DNA from: Lachnospiraceae bacterium
GTDB lineage: Bacteria; Bacillota; Clostridia; Lachnospirales; Lachnospiraceae
NCBI GenBank assembly: GCA_011959105.1
Contig: BLLU01000302.1
Coordinates: 1-45,449, forward strand
Reading direction: 5' to 3'
Length of the DNA: 45,449 nucleotides
Numbering within the stretch: position 1 is the stretch's first letter; every line of letters begins with the position of its first letter. Below the pieces are notes generated by a model that saw only the letters and a program-made list of their open reading frames with translations, did no database searches and was not told where the DNA came from. Shown in pieces: positions 1-8,769 of the stretch. The position numbers and the translations under genes are program-made.

Positions 1-127
1 GTCCCGCATCTTCCCTCACGGCACACATTTCCCTTGATCCGCATACGGCCGCTGCAGCGTCCGCATTCGGATCAGTGCGCCTTCCGGGAATCTGCTGTCT
101 TTAAGTCCCGCATCTTCCCTCACGGCA
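1..127 (-). repeat. structured repeat element, copy 1 (minus strand)
   Basis: A 23-base direct repeat lies at 1-23 and 105-127. Between the copies sits a hairpin with outer stem TGATCCG (35-41)/CGGATCA (68-74) and inner stem GGCCGC (47-52)/GCGTCC (57-62). Read on the minus strand this is the same architecture as the plus-strand elements at 1417-1533 and 8607-8749, including the GGACGC-loop-GCGGCC core. The element may continue beyond base 1, and any gene it precedes lies to the left of the window. Seen directly in the sequence; function unknown. Confidence 0.6.
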
Positions 128-293
128 GTAAGGACTATTTTTTCTAAACAGTATATCATAATCTCAGCTATTCTTCAAATACATATTATTTATATTTTTC
201 ATAACCGTCTGTTATATATTTCGTGGCAATTCCCTCTCGTCCGACATGGTTCGCCTGAAAAATTATTGACCTGAGCCGTTTTCGTATGAAACT

Positions 294-322
294 TTGACAG
301 GCCCATGCGCATACAATACACT
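294..322 (+). promoter_or_regulatory. sigma-A-type promoter of the cysteine-rich gene
   Basis: TTGACA at 294-299, a 17-base spacer, then TACACT at 317-322. The ribosome binding site GGAGG (335-339) and the start codon at 347 follow at once. The -35 box is perfect and the -10 box is moderate. Confidence 0.6.
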
Positions 323-346
323 ATAAAAAAACATGGAGGCACTATT

Positions 347-670
347 ATGAGTGACTTAACTGCTACTAACTGCGGCTGCTCCACCAATAGCTGCAATAAC
401 GGCTGTGGCTGCGGCTGCGGCAACAGCCTGTTTGGCGGCGGCAACTGCTGCTGGATCATCCTGCTCTTATTATTCTGCGGAAACGGAAACGGCATCGGCT
501 TTGGCAACAACGGCTGCGGCTGTGGCTGCGACAACAATAATAACGGCTGCGAATGGCTGATCTGGATTCTGCTGCTGTCCTGCTTCTGCGGCGGCAGCGG
601 CTTCAGCAATGGCTGCGGCTGCAACAATGGCTGTGGCTGCAATAACGGCTGCGGCTGCAATAACTGCTAA
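347..670 (+). CDS. small Cys/Gly/Asn-rich protein with two hydrophobic segments
   Basis: A 107-residue protein with 22 cysteines, mostly as GCGC and GCGCNN repeats; the C-terminus is three tandem GCGCNN units plus a final Cys. Two strongly hydrophobic stretches, around CWIILLLLFC (about residues 34-43) and EWLIWILLLS (about 68-77), interrupt the Cys-rich blocks. The start at 347 is chosen because GGAGG sits eight bases upstream; an in-frame ATG at 305 has no such site and lies inside the promoter. Similar proteins in Lachnospiraceae are often auto-named high-cysteine chorion-class proteins, with no known role. A surface, spore-coat or metal-binding role would fit the composition, but that is inference. 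No maturation gene is visible next to it. Confidence 0.7.
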   Translation: MSDLTATNCGCSTNSCNNGCGCGCGNSLFGGGNCCWIILLLLFCGNGNGIGFGNNGCGCGCDNNNNGCEWLIWILLLSCFCGGSGFSNGCGCNNGCGCNNGCGCNNC

Positions 671-852
671 GAAACGACTCAGGAGGCGGGTCCCTTTCGA
701 GGGGCCTGCTTGCCGTGAAACAAGTCGGAATGTTCCGCATTCATATATGCATGGGGGAAATACCGCAGGCAGAACGATAGCCCGGGCCGGGCTTCAATAC
801 GCATTAGCGCAATATCGCAGGGCCTCCTGTGATATGCGGGGAAGAGGAAACG

Positions 853-1413
853 ATGGATAAAGTGACCGCCTTTGACGCCTTATTTACCAACAATCAAATC
901 CAGAAGTTAAAAGTTTTAATTTCTTATGTGGACAGCCCTATGCAGCGGCAGCTTGCAATCTATATCAAGTTCCTGGAATTGAAATATACCCTGGAACTGT
1001 TTCAGCGTTCCCCGCAGCTTACTGTCTCTCCCATGCCGCAGGAGGGCCCTCTGGACGCTGGCAGACTCTGTCAGGAAGTCACTCCCTATTGCAGCCCCAG
1101 GGAGCGGAACCAGCTTAACCAGTTTTCCTCCATGTTCCAGGCCATGAGTCATTATCAGGAAATGATGGAGATGGTAAAAATGTTCCAGGATATGTTTCCG
1201 GAAGGGATGTCCTTTCCCGGGGCGGAAGCTGCCGGGAGCGAAGGCGGTGACGGAGCCGCAGGCGGCATAAACCCTGATCTGATGTCGGCAGGGCTGGGAG
1301 GTCTGTTTGGAGGCGGTATGCCTGACATATCCCAGCTTATGTCCATGATGAGCATGATGCAGCCCGGAGATTCCCCGCCTGCGGACCCCCCGCCCCCGGA
1401 CAACACCCCCTAG
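853..1413 (+). CDS. uncharacterised protein with Met/Gly/Pro-rich C-terminus
   Basis: 186 residues, not recognised. The N-terminal 60 residues look helical and amphipathic. The second half is low complexity: a Gly/Ala region, then a run of Met and Ser (SQLMSMMSMMQ), then a Pro/Asp tail. No signal peptide or membrane segment. The ATG at 853 is preferred over an in-frame GTG at 829 because AGAGG precedes it by five bases. It lies between the cysteine-rich gene and another small gene on the same strand. The next gene's protein also has a Met-rich motif (MMSFLMPMM), so the two may work together, but nothing in the sequence fixes a function. Confidence 0.6.
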   Translation: MDKVTAFDALFTNNQIQKLKVLISYVDSPMQRQLAIYIKFLELKYTLELFQRSPQLTVSPMPQEGPLDAGRLCQEVTPYCSPRERNQLNQFSSMFQAMSHYQEMMEMVKMFQDMFPEGMSFPGAEAAGSEGGDGAAGGINPDLMSAGLGGLFGGGMPDISQLMSMMSMMQPGDSPPADPPPPDNTP

Positions 1414-1416
1414 CAA

Positions 1417-1533
1417 AGATATGCGGAACTATAAACAGCATATCTCCTGCAGGTGCTCTGATCCATATAGGGACGCTCTGCGGCCTTATATGGATCACAT
1501 GGACTGTGCGCCGGAAGGAGATATGCGGAACTA
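1417..1533 (+). repeat. structured repeat element, copy 2
   Basis: Stem AGATATGC (1417-1424)/GCATATCT (1438-1445), then outer stem TGATCCATATA (1459-1469)/TATATGGATCA (1487-1497) enclosing inner stem GGACGC (1471-1476)/GCGGCC (1480-1485) with loop TCT. The opening 15 bases recur exactly at 1519-1533, so the second copy could compete for the same partner strand. The last repeat ends six bases before the GGAGG ribosome binding site of the gene at 1551. The stems differ in sequence from the copies at 1-127 and 8607-8749 but keep their pairing. Confidence 0.65.
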
Positions 1534-1550
1534 AAATTGGAGGAACAAAT

Positions 1551-1838
1551 ATGGAACCAACCACTGACATCCCCAACTGGATGGAAGATCCTTCCGTCCA
1601 GGGTATCCCGAGAGAAAAACTCGCTTTTCTCTCCCAACTCTACCAGCAGGGACAGGGCAAATCCCAGAAGGAAATGATGTCCTTCCTGATGCCCATGATG
1701 GCTCAGGCCAAGCAAAAAGGGCTGACTTTCACCCCAAAGGAACTGCAGATCGCGGTGGCCGCCATCCGCAAATACAGCACCCCGGAAGAACTGCGCCAAA
1801 TCGACCAGATTATGAGTAAAGCAAAAGATAAAAAATAA
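1551..1838 (+). CDS. small helical protein, uncharacterised
   Basis: 95 residues, soluble and probably all-helical, with a Met-rich patch (MMSFLMPMM) in the middle and a Lys-rich C-terminus. The start at 1551 has GGAGG at 1539-1543. No known domain is recognised; it lacks the motifs of common small regulators. It is directly preceded by structured repeat copy 2, whose second arm ends just before the ribosome binding site, so its translation may be influenced by that RNA. The sigma-like gene follows on the same strand after about 170 bases. Function unknown. Confidence 0.6.
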   Translation: MEPTTDIPNWMEDPSVQGIPREKLAFLSQLYQQGQGKSQKEMMSFLMPMMAQAKQKGLTFTPKELQIAVAAIRKYSTPEELRQIDQIMSKAKDKK

Positions 1839-2010
1839 TTTGCGAAAATCCTTTCACCGCCGCCGGGTTGCGGGTACTATATAGATGAGCGGATCAGAAA
1901 GCGCCGCTCATGGGATCAGAATATGCGCATATTCCGACTGTTTTGACAGCCTCTTCCCCTGTAACCTGAATACGGTCATACACAGAGCATCAACGGGAGA
2001 AAGGAACCCT

Positions 2011-3354
2011 ATGGAGCAGAACCAGGTTGCCGCATTTGCGGAAGAAAACATGAAAACCATCTACGCCTATGCACTCTCCCGGGTCTCAAATCGGGAGGAC
2101 GCGGAGGAACTGGCCCTGGAACAGGACAGACAGGAGCAGCTTGCCAGGCTGCGCCGGGAGCTTTCCCTTCTGTCCAGAGAATATCGGGAATGCACTCTCT
2201 GCTACTATTTTGAGGGACTCTCCTGCCAGGAAACCGCGGAAAAGCTGGGGATCTCCCTGCATATGACCAAATACTACCTGTTCAAAACCAGGAAATTACT
2301 GAAAGAAGGAATCGGAATGGAACGTGAATATGGAACAAAGAGTTATAAACCCTCAAAATTTACCTTTAAAACCCTGTTTTCCGGCAACTACAACCCGGAA
2401 TACCGATGCCTGTTTGACCGATTGCTCCCGGGCAACATTCTGCTAAGCGCCTACTACACCCCGGTGACGGTGGGAGAACTGGCGCTGGAACTGGGAGTGC
2501 CCACCGCATATCTGGAGAATGAGGCAGACCTGCTGGTCAGATACGGACTGCTGAACGTCCTGCCCGCCGGAAAAGAAACCGGTTCCGGCAGGGACCGATA
2601 CCAGACAAATATCGTGATCTTAACGGAAGAATACAGGGGAGAATTATACGATAAACTGACTTGTCTTTGCACCGAACCGCTTGCAGATATCTTAGGCAGC
2701 CTCCGCAGCCAGCTTACCTCCCTGCGGAAAATCGGCTTCCGCGGCGCGGACCTGGAGGAGGAACGGCTGCTCTGGCCGCTGTTCTGGCTGCTGATGCACC
2801 GGGGAAACCGCCGCTTTGACCAGCACGGCAACGGGCTGTACTCCTACCACTCCCTCTACGGGGACGCCACCGGCATCAATATGGGAATCAGCTATTCGGA
2901 AGCCGAAAATCCCTATACTTCCTCGGATTTTGCCGGATATGCCCGCATTGATGACAACTACGCAGCGTCTTTTGCGAACTTTGGGATACTGCCTCCGAAA
3001 AACCGCTATTGCCAAAGAGATGCGGAGACTGCCAGATGCGCCATTTACTCCGGTTCCGAAGCATATGTGCTCTTCAGCCAGGCAGAACTGTCAACGGTGG
3101 AAACTCTGCTGGAACCCCAGATCCGGGCTATGGCTGATCTATATGGGCAAATGGTCTCCCTGGCCCAGAATCTGCTGCTGACCCATGCCCCCCAGAGCGT
3201 GGCCGGACTGATTCCGAATGTTGTGGGCAAAACACTGTTTTTTGACACGGTGGGTCTGCTGGGCAAATGCGCCCTGGACAGCGGAGCACTACGGCTGCCC
3301 CCCACAGAACTCCCTCTGGCGGTATTCCTGTACCAAATTGTTCCCCTCCAATAG
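2011..3354 (+). CDS. sigma-70-like protein with shortened region 2
   Basis: 447 residues. Residues about 1-30 resemble the start of sigma region 2 (NMKTIYAYALSRVSNREDAEELA). They are followed almost at once by a clear sigma region 4 helix-turn-helix (LSREYRECTLCYYFEGLSCQ, then ETAEKLGIS). In ordinary ECF-like factors the rest of region 2, which melts and reads the -10 element, would lie between them; about 60-100 residues seem to be missing in frame. The remaining 330 residues form a large C-terminal region with a winged-helix-like stretch (VGELALELGVPTAYLENEAD). Start 2011 is chosen for its AGAAAGGA site; an upstream in-frame ATG at 1885 lacks one. It ends at a strong terminator. It could be a sigma factor, an anti-sigma-like decoy, or an activator using region 4 only. 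Confidence 0.65.
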   Translation: MEQNQVAAFAEENMKTIYAYALSRVSNREDAEELALEQDRQEQLARLRRELSLLSREYRECTLCYYFEGLSCQETAEKLGISLHMTKYYLFKTRKLLKEGIGMEREYGTKSYKPSKFTFKTLFSGNYNPEYRCLFDRLLPGNILLSAYYTPVTVGELALELGVPTAYLENEADLLVRYGLLNVLPAGKETGSGRDRYQTNIVILTEEYRGELYDKLTCLCTEPLADILGSLRSQLTSLRKIGFRGADLEEERLLWPLFWLLMHRGNRRFDQHGNGLYSYHSLYGDATGINMGISYSEAENPYTSSDFAGYARIDDNYAASFANFGILPPKNRYCQRDAETARCAIYSGSEAYVLFSQAELSTVETLLEPQIRAMADLYGQMVSLAQNLLLTHAPQSVAGLIPNVVGKTLFFDTVGLLGKCALDSGALRLPPTELPLAVFLYQIVPLQ

Positions 3355-3366
3355 GGAACACTGAGA

Positions 3367-3414
3367 AAGAGACTGTTGCGGATATCGGGAAGTCCCCTTT
3401 CGCAACAGTCTCTT
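3367..3414. terminator. bidirectional terminator between sigma-like gene and leuS
   Basis: A perfect 14-bp stem, AAGAGACTGTTGCG at 3367-3380 and its complement at 3401-3414, with a 20-base loop and a T-rich stretch after it. It lies between the convergent gene ends at 3354 and 3484 and can serve both strands. Confidence 0.8.
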
Positions 3415-3483
3415 GCTTTCTATTCTTACCCCAACTCCCATCGAACTGCATTGTCGTTGGTCAAAGATGCCGCCTACGGCATA

Positions 3484-6018
3484 CTAGGGCTTCACTACAA
3501 TATTTACCAGCTTGCCCGGCACATAGATTTCTTTCACAATCGTGCCTGTCAGCCTATCTCCCAGCAACTCTTTAGCCTGGGCAATGACCTGCTCCTTGTC
3601 CAGATCCCGGGGAATGGAGAAGGTACCCCGCATCTTGCCGCAGATCTGCATGGCGATTTCCACAGTGGATTCAATGGTCTTAGCCTCCTCATACTCAGGC
3701 CAGCAGGTCTGATAGATCTTGCCCGTAAAGCCGCATATCTGCCACAGTTCTTCGGTGATATGGGGTGCTACGGGATTCAGCAGGGTCAGGAGCGCCCTGT
3801 ATTCTCCTCTGGTCACCGTCCCCTTCTTGTTCATATCGTTGATCAGCGCCATCATGGCCGCAATTGCCGTGTTGTATTTCAGGCTCTCGTAATCGCCGCT
3901 GACTTTCTTAATGGTCTGGTGCATCCTGGTCTCCAACTCCGCGCTGTATCCCTCTTCCTCTGTGAGGATATCCTGCAATTTCCACACCCTCTCCAGGAAT
4001 CTGCGGCAGCCCTTCACCCCGTCTTCGCTCCAGGCGGCGGACATATCAAAGGCCCCGATAAACATCTCATAGGTGCGCAGGGTATCCGCGCCATACTCCT
4101 CCACGATCTCGTCCGGATTCACCACATTGCCCAGGGACTTGGACATCTTCACAATGGGATGCTCCGCCATCTCACCATACTCTTCCACCAAAGCCGCACG
4201 AGCCGCTTTTTCGCTGCCGTATTGCTCCAGCAGACGCTTCTGCTCTTCCTGGGTCTGGTTTACAAAGCTGTGAGGATTCAACCCCAGAATCATGCCATGG
4301 CTGGTCCTCTTCTGGTAAGGTTCCGGGCAGGGAACCACTCCCTGGTCATACAGGAATTTATGCCAGAAACGGGAGTACAGCAGATGCAGTGTGGTGTGCT
4401 CCATGCCGCCATTGTACCAGTCCACGGGCATCCAGTATTTCAGTGCCTCCGGGCTGGCCAGTGCCTCCCTGTTATGAGGATCAATATACCGCAGGAAATA
4501 CCAGGAAGAACCCGCCCACTGGGGCATGGTGTCCGTTTCCCGTTGGGCCGGGCCGCCGCAGCAGGGACAGGTAGTGTTCACCCAGTCCGTTATGGCCGCC
4601 AGCGGAGATTCTCCATTGTCGGTGGGCTCATAGGACTCCACCTCCGGCAGGGTCAGGGGCAGCTCACTCTCGTCAATGGGCACAAATCCGCACTTTTCAC
4701 ATTTCACAATGGGAATAGGTTCCCCCCAGTAACGCTGCCTGGAGAACACCCAATCCCGCAGTTTGAAGTTGGTCTTACTGGTCCCGATGCCTTTCTCCTC
4801 CAGGAATGCTATGATCTTCTCCTTGGCATCCGCCACGGACAGACCGTTTAAAAATTCGGAGTTCACCAGCGTGCCCGTAGCCACATCCGAGAACACCTGC
4901 TCCTGTACGGAAACCGGGCTTCCGGCCACCACCTCAATGATGGGCAGGCCAAACTTTTTGGCAAATTCCCAGTCTCTCTCGTCATGAGCGGGCACGGCCA
5001 TGATGGCTCCGGTGCCATAAGTCATCAGCACATAATCCGAGATCCAGATGGGAATCTCCTTTCCGTTCACCGGGTTCGTAGCGGTCAGACCCTGAATCTG
5101 CACGCCGGTCTTGTCCTTGGCCAGTTCCGTGCGCTCGAAATCGGACTTCTTGGCAGCCTGCTCCCTGTAGGCGCAAAGTTCCTCATAGTTGCCGATCTCC
5201 TCTTTATATTTATCAATCAGGGGATGTTCCGGAGACACCACCATATAGGTGGCACCAAACAGCGTGTCCGGCCTGGTGGTATAGACACGCAGCTTGTCTT
5301 CCTTGCCCGTGATGGAAAAATCCACCTCCGCGCCCTGGCTCTTGCCGATCCAATTCTTCTGAGACACCTTCACCCGCTCCACATAGTCCACATTATCCAG
5401 ATCCTGGATCAGCCTGTCCGCATACTGGGTAATCTTCAGCATCCACTGGCTCTTGACCTTGCGTACCACCGGGCTTCCGCAGCGCTCGCACACACCGTTT
5501 ACCACCTCTTCGTTGGCCAGGCCCACCTTGCAGGAGGTACACCAGTTAATGGGCATCTCCGACTTATAGGCCAGCCCCGCCTTGAACAGCTTTAAAAAGA
5601 TCCATTGGGTCCACTTATAGTATTCCTCGTCCGTGGTGTTGACCTCCCGGTCCCAGTCAAAGGAATAACCCAGGGCGTGAAGCTGCTCCTTAAAGCGCGC
5701 CACATTATTTTTGGTCACAATCCTGGGGTGGATATGGTTCTTGATGGCATAGTTCTCCGTGGGTAACCCGAAAGCGTCAAAGCCCATGGGATACAACACA
5801 TTATAGCCCTGCATGCGGCGCTTGCGGGCCACGATATCCAGAGCCGTATAGGGCCTGGGATGTCCCACATGCAGTCCCGCCCCCGAAGGATAGGGAAACT
5901 CTACCAACGCATAATATTTGGGTTTGGAATAGTCCTCAGAGACCTTAAATGCCTGCTCGTCATCCCAGATCTTCTGCCATTTCTGCTCCACCTCGCGGTG
6001 GTTGTACGGTGCTGCCAT
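3484..6018 (-). CDS. leuS: leucyl-tRNA synthetase
   Basis: 844 residues, full length. It charges tRNA-Leu with leucine in the cytoplasm, using ATP. The class I signature [12 protein letters not shown] lies near residue 50, the KMSKS loop ([13 protein letters not shown]) in the last third, and the editing-domain motif TRPDTLFG in the inserted CP1 domain. Two Cys pairs of a zinc-ribbon type (CTSC...CERC) are present. The C-terminal anticodon-binding region ends in a short basic tail. The start at 6018 has GAGGGG eight bases upstream. A near-perfect promoter lies at 6061-6089, so the gene is its own transcription unit. No T-box leader, often found before leuS in Firmicutes, can be seen; the leader is only about 40 bases. 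Confidence 0.97.
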   Translation of the reverse strand: MAAPYNHREVEQKWQKIWDDEQAFKVSEDYSKPKYYALVEFPYPSGAGLHVGHPRPYTALDIVARKRRMQGYNVLYPMGFDAFGLPTENYAIKNHIHPRIVTKNNVARFKEQLHALGYSFDWDREVNTTDEEYYKWTQWIFLKLFKAGLAYKSEMPINWCTSCKVGLANEEVVNGVCERCGSPVVRKVKSQWMLKITQYADRLIQDLDNVDYVERVKVSQKNWIGKSQGAEVDFSITGKEDKLRVYTTRPDTLFGATYMVVSPEHPLIDKYKEEIGNYEELCAYREQAAKKSDFERTELAKDKTGVQIQGLTATNPVNGKEIPIWISDYVLMTYGTGAIMAVPAHDERDWEFAKKFGLPIIEVVAGSPVSVQEQVFSDVATGTLVNSEFLNGLSVADAKEKIIAFLEEKGIGTSKTNFKLRDWVFSRQRYWGEPIPIVKCEKCGFVPIDESELPLTLPEVESYEPTDNGESPLAAITDWVNTTCPCCGGPAQRETDTMPQWAGSSWYFLRYIDPHNREALASPEALKYWMPVDWYNGGMEHTTLHLLYSRFWHKFLYDQGVVPCPEPYQKRTSHGMILGLNPHSFVNQTQEEQKRLLEQYGSEKAARAALVEEYGEMAEHPIVKMSKSLGNVVNPDEIVEEYGADTLRTYEMFIGAFDMSAAWSEDGVKGCRRFLERVWKLQDILTEEEGYSAELETRMHQTIKKVSGDYESLKYNTAIAAMMALINDMNKKGTVTRGEYRALLTLLNPVAPHITEELWQICGFTGKIYQTCWPEYEEAKTIESTVEIAMQICGKMRGTFSIPRDLDKEQVIAQAKELLGDRLTGTIVKEIYVPGKLVNIVVKP

Positions 6019-6060
6019 AAATATTACCCCTCTTCCAGATTTTTCTTAGTGTTATGGCTC

Positions 6061-6089
6061 ATTTTAGCCCTATTCCCTGGGGATGTCAA
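6061..6089 (-). promoter_or_regulatory. sigma-A promoter of leuS
   Basis: Read on the minus strand: TTGACA (6084-6089), 17-base spacer, TAAAAT (6061-6066). The start codon is about 42 bases downstream, too short a leader for a T-box. Confidence 0.8.
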
Positions 6090-6138
6090 GTTTTTTCTGC
6101 CCCTCCCCGCCATGTGTGACGCTCCCCAATCCCCATTC

Positions 6139-6172
6139 AAAAAGGGGCAGCCCCCTTTCGGGAAGCTGCCCC
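6139..6172 (-). terminator. terminator of the EF-G-like gene
   Basis: GGGGCAGC at 6144-6151 pairs with GCTGCCCC at 6165-6172, extended by inner pairs around a GAAA loop. On the minus strand the stem is followed by TTTTTG. It lies downstream of the stop codon at 6262 and upstream of the leuS promoter. Confidence 0.8.
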
Positions 6173-6261
6173 AGCCCAATTCTCTTTTAGTCTTTAAACT
6201 CAGGACGCCTGCCCTGCCTGCGGCACTGTGTTGGCCGATATCCGGAATCCCCATTCGGAAT

Positions 6262-8355
6262 CTATTCTTCCGAATTGCTCTCCGCCACCTTAGCCGCTCT
6301 GGCTGCCACTTCCTTCTCCTGTACATCGCTGGGAGCCTGCTCATAACGGGCGAACTCATAGCTGTACTCACCCTGTCCGCCGGTCATGGAGCGCAGGTCC
6401 GTGCAATATCCGTACATGCTGCTCATGGGCACATCCGCTTCGATAACCTGCTTGCCGGCGGCGGTGGGATTCATTCCCAGCACACGGCCGCGCCTCTTGT
6501 TCAGATCGCCCATGATATCACCGGTGAAGGAATCAGGCACAGTCACTTTCACGGATGCGATGGGCTCCAGCAAGACGGGCCCCGCTTCCATAAAGCCTTT
6601 CTTAAATGCCTGAATCGTTGCCATCTTGAAAGCCATCTCCGAGGAATCCACCGGATGGTAGGAGCCATCATACAGCACCGCCTTCACGCCCACCACGGGG
6701 TATGCCGCCAAAGGCCCTCTCTGCATACTCTCCTGCAATCCTTTTTCCACCGCAGGGAAATAGTTCTTCGGCACGGCGCCGCCCACCACTTCCTGCTCGA
6801 ATAGGAAAGGAGTCTCCAGATCGCCGGAAGCAGAAAACCGCATTTTCACATGGCCGTACTGACCATGTCCGCCGGACTGCTTCTTGTGCTTAGCCTCCAC
6901 ATCAGAGGTCTTTTTGATGGTCTCCCGGTAAGCCACCTTGGGCTTATCCAGTTCAATCTCCACCTTGTATTCGTTCAACAGGCGGCTGGCGATGATCTCC
7001 AGGTGCTGATCGCCCATGCCGTACAGAAGAAGCTGGCGATTCTCTGCGTCATTGACCACTTTTACCGTGAGATCCTCATGGGTAATCTTCTGAAGCGCCT
7101 GGGAAATCTTGTCGATATCCCCCTTGTTTTTAGCCTTGTACCGCATATAGGTGTAGGGCGTGGAAATCTCCCATTTACCAAACTTAATCGTAGTGTTTTT
7201 GGTGGACAGACTGTTGCCGGTGCGGGCCGCCGTCAGCTTCGCCAGAGCGCCGATATCCCCTGCGTGAAGTTCGCTTACTTCCATGGGCTTATTGCCCTGC
7301 ATTATGTACAGCTTGCCGATCTTCTCCTCGATGTCTTTATCCACATTGTAGATCAGGTCGTCCGTCTTGAGCACGCCGGAATTCACCTTGATCAGAGAGT
7401 ACTTGCCGATAAAGGGATCCACGATGGTTTTCCAAATATAGGCAGACTTTGCCTTGGAGAAATCATAGTCCGCATGATAAATCTCGTTGGTCTTCATATT
7501 GATGCCTGCCACTTCCCGGTTCTCCGGGCTGGGCATATATTTCACGATGTCATCCAGCAGAGTGAACACGCCCTGACACAGGATATTGGACCCCATGGTC
7601 ATGGGTACGATGCTGCCGTCGCACACATTGGTACGCAGTGCCGCGCGGATCTCGGCCTCGGAGAAGGTCTCCCCATTGAAAAAGCGCTCCATCATCTCCT
7701 CGCTGGTCTCAGCCACCGCCTCCATCAGGGCGTCCCGGCAGATCTGCAGATTGGCTTTATTGTACTCCGGCACCTCGCAGGGAACCACTTCCTTACCCTG
7801 CCAGCGGTTGCCGGACTCGGTGATCACATTCACATAGCCCACGAATTTCTCATTCTCACGAATGGGCAGATTGAAGGGGGCCAGTTTCTTGCCAAAGAGG
7901 TTGGTCATATCCTCCACCACCTGGCGGAAGGATGCGTTGTCCACATCCATATTGGACACATACACGAATCTGGGCAATTTATATTTCTCACACAACTCCC
8001 AAGCCTTCAGCGTGCCCACCTCAATGCCGGCCTTGCCGTTCACCACGATGATGGCGGCGCCTGCGGCGCTCAGAGCCTCTTCCACTTCTCCCACGAAATC
8101 AAAATACCCCGGGGTGTCCAGAATATTAATCTTATGCCCCTCCCACTCAATGGGAATGACGGATGTACTGATGGAAAACTGCCTCTTCTGCTCTTCTTTT
8201 CCATAATCACTTACAGTATTGCCATCTGTTACTTTACCCATTCTGGAAGTAATGCCGGACAGGTATGCCATCGCCTCAACCAGGCTGGTCTTACCGCTGC
8301 CGCCATGACCTAATAGACATACGTTACGGATCTTGTCGGTTGTGTAAACATTCAT
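6262..8355 (-). CDS. EF-G-like translation GTPase (paralogue)
   Basis: 697 residues with the EF-G layout: GTPase domain, beta-barrel domain II, and domains III-V in the C-terminal half (SGGHGQYGHVKMRF; GDLNKRRGRVLGM). The P-loop is GHGGSGKTS instead of the GHxDxGKTT of true EF-G. G3 is DTPGYFDF, and the G4 motif reads SNMD, so the usual NK is replaced by SN. These traits fit the divergent EF-G-like branch found beside the essential fusA in many Firmicutes. The role there is unclear; proposals include ribosome rescue or recycling. The start at 8355 is fixed by GGAGG just upstream; a longer frame reaches 8514 but crosses the promoter at 8433-8461. It is transcribed alone and ends at the hairpin near 6150. 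Confidence 0.9.
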   Translation of the reverse strand: MNVYTTDKIRNVCLLGHGGSGKTSLVEAMAYLSGITSRMGKVTDGNTVSDYGKEEQKRQFSISTSVIPIEWEGHKINILDTPGYFDFVGEVEEALSAAGAAIIVVNGKAGIEVGTLKAWELCEKYKLPRFVYVSNMDVDNASFRQVVEDMTNLFGKKLAPFNLPIRENEKFVGYVNVITESGNRWQGKEVVPCEVPEYNKANLQICRDALMEAVAETSEEMMERFFNGETFSEAEIRAALRTNVCDGSIVPMTMGSNILCQGVFTLLDDIVKYMPSPENREVAGINMKTNEIYHADYDFSKAKSAYIWKTIVDPFIGKYSLIKVNSGVLKTDDLIYNVDKDIEEKIGKLYIMQGNKPMEVSELHAGDIGALAKLTAARTGNSLSTKNTTIKFGKWEISTPYTYMRYKAKNKGDIDKISQALQKITHEDLTVKVVNDAENRQLLLYGMGDQHLEIIASRLLNEYKVEIELDKPKVAYRETIKKTSDVEAKHKKQSGGHGQYGHVKMRFSASGDLETPFLFEQEVVGGAVPKNYFPAVEKGLQESMQRGPLAAYPVVGVKAVLYDGSYHPVDSSEMAFKMATIQAFKKGFMEAGPVLLEPIASVKVTVPDSFTGDIMGDLNKRRGRVLGMNPTAAGKQVIEADVPMSSMYGYCTDLRSMTGGQGEYSYEFARYEQAPSDVQEKEVAARAAKVAESNSEE

Positions 8356-8432
8356 ATGCTTTCCTCCAATTAAGGTCTGATTTGGGTATTCTGCCAGAGC
8401 CCGGTTCTTCACATTCTGACACCCATAAGTGT

Positions 8433-8461
8433 ATTTTACTAAATGTTCGGAAAATTTACAA
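8433..8461 (-). promoter_or_regulatory. promoter of the EF-G-like gene
   Basis: Minus strand: TTGTAA (8456-8461), 17-base spacer, TAAAAT (8433-8438). It is divergent from the tyrA promoter about 100 bases away. Confidence 0.65.
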
Positions 8462-8557
8462 GTGTTTTTATTATTTTTGAACAAAATATACAACAAAGTA
8501 TCCCTTATGCCCATTCCGCACAGGTACCGAAAAACATCGCTTTTCCGCCCCTGTCCC

Positions 8558-8586
8558 TTGCGTTTCGCGCTTTAACGTGCTATAGT
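8558..8586 (+). promoter_or_regulatory. promoter of tyrA
   Basis: TTGCGT at 8558-8563, 17-base spacer, TATAGT at 8581-8586. The structured element at 8607-8749 then falls completely within the predicted transcript leader. Confidence 0.55.
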
Positions 8587-8606
8587 CTATTTATTAAATT
8601 AAGGCA

Positions 8607-8749
8607 GCATCTGACATGTGTGCTTGGAGAGAGCATGCGGAACTTCTTATACAGCATGCTCCCGGAAAGCGCACTGCTTCATGTATGGACGCTTCGCGGC
8701 CAGATATGAAGCATCTGACATGTGTGCTTGGAGGGAGCATGCGGAACTT
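8607..8749 (+). ncRNA. structured repeat element, copy 3, in the tyrA leader
   Basis: A 39-base direct repeat (8607-8645 and 8711-8749, one mismatch, A8630/G8734) flanks a central hairpin. Stems: GAGCATGC (8631-8638)/GCATGCTC (8654-8661); GTGTGC (8618-8623)/GCGCAC (8669-8674); TGCTTCAT (8675-8682)/ATGAAGCA (8706-8713) enclosing GGACGC-TTC-GCGGCC at 8687-8701. The second repeat copy can also pair with GCATGCTCC, giving a mutually exclusive fold. It ends five bases before the AAAGGAGG ribosome binding site of tyrA. It is not a T-box: no GGUGG-type antiterminator is seen. It may be a cis-regulatory RNA or a mobile palindromic repeat. Confidence 0.6.
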
Positions 8750-8769
8750 TAATAAAGGAGGAAAATAAC

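Noticed and set aside
671..852. A fourth copy of the structured element upstream of the gene at 853
   Set aside because: ATATGCGGGGA resembles the repeat arm, but the partner strand and the GGACGC/GCGGCC hairpin are absent.
3376..4851. 491-codon plus-strand frame
   Set aside because: It is antisense to leuS, which has all family motifs; the frame has no ribosome site and begins within the terminator hairpin.
6019..6100. T-box leader for leuS
   Set aside because: The promoter is only about 42 bases before the start codon and no specifier or antiterminator motif is visible.
6850..8313. 487-codon plus-strand frame
   Set aside because: Antisense shadow of the EF-G-like gene; rich in His, Gly and Leu, as expected from the reverse of a high-GC coding frame.
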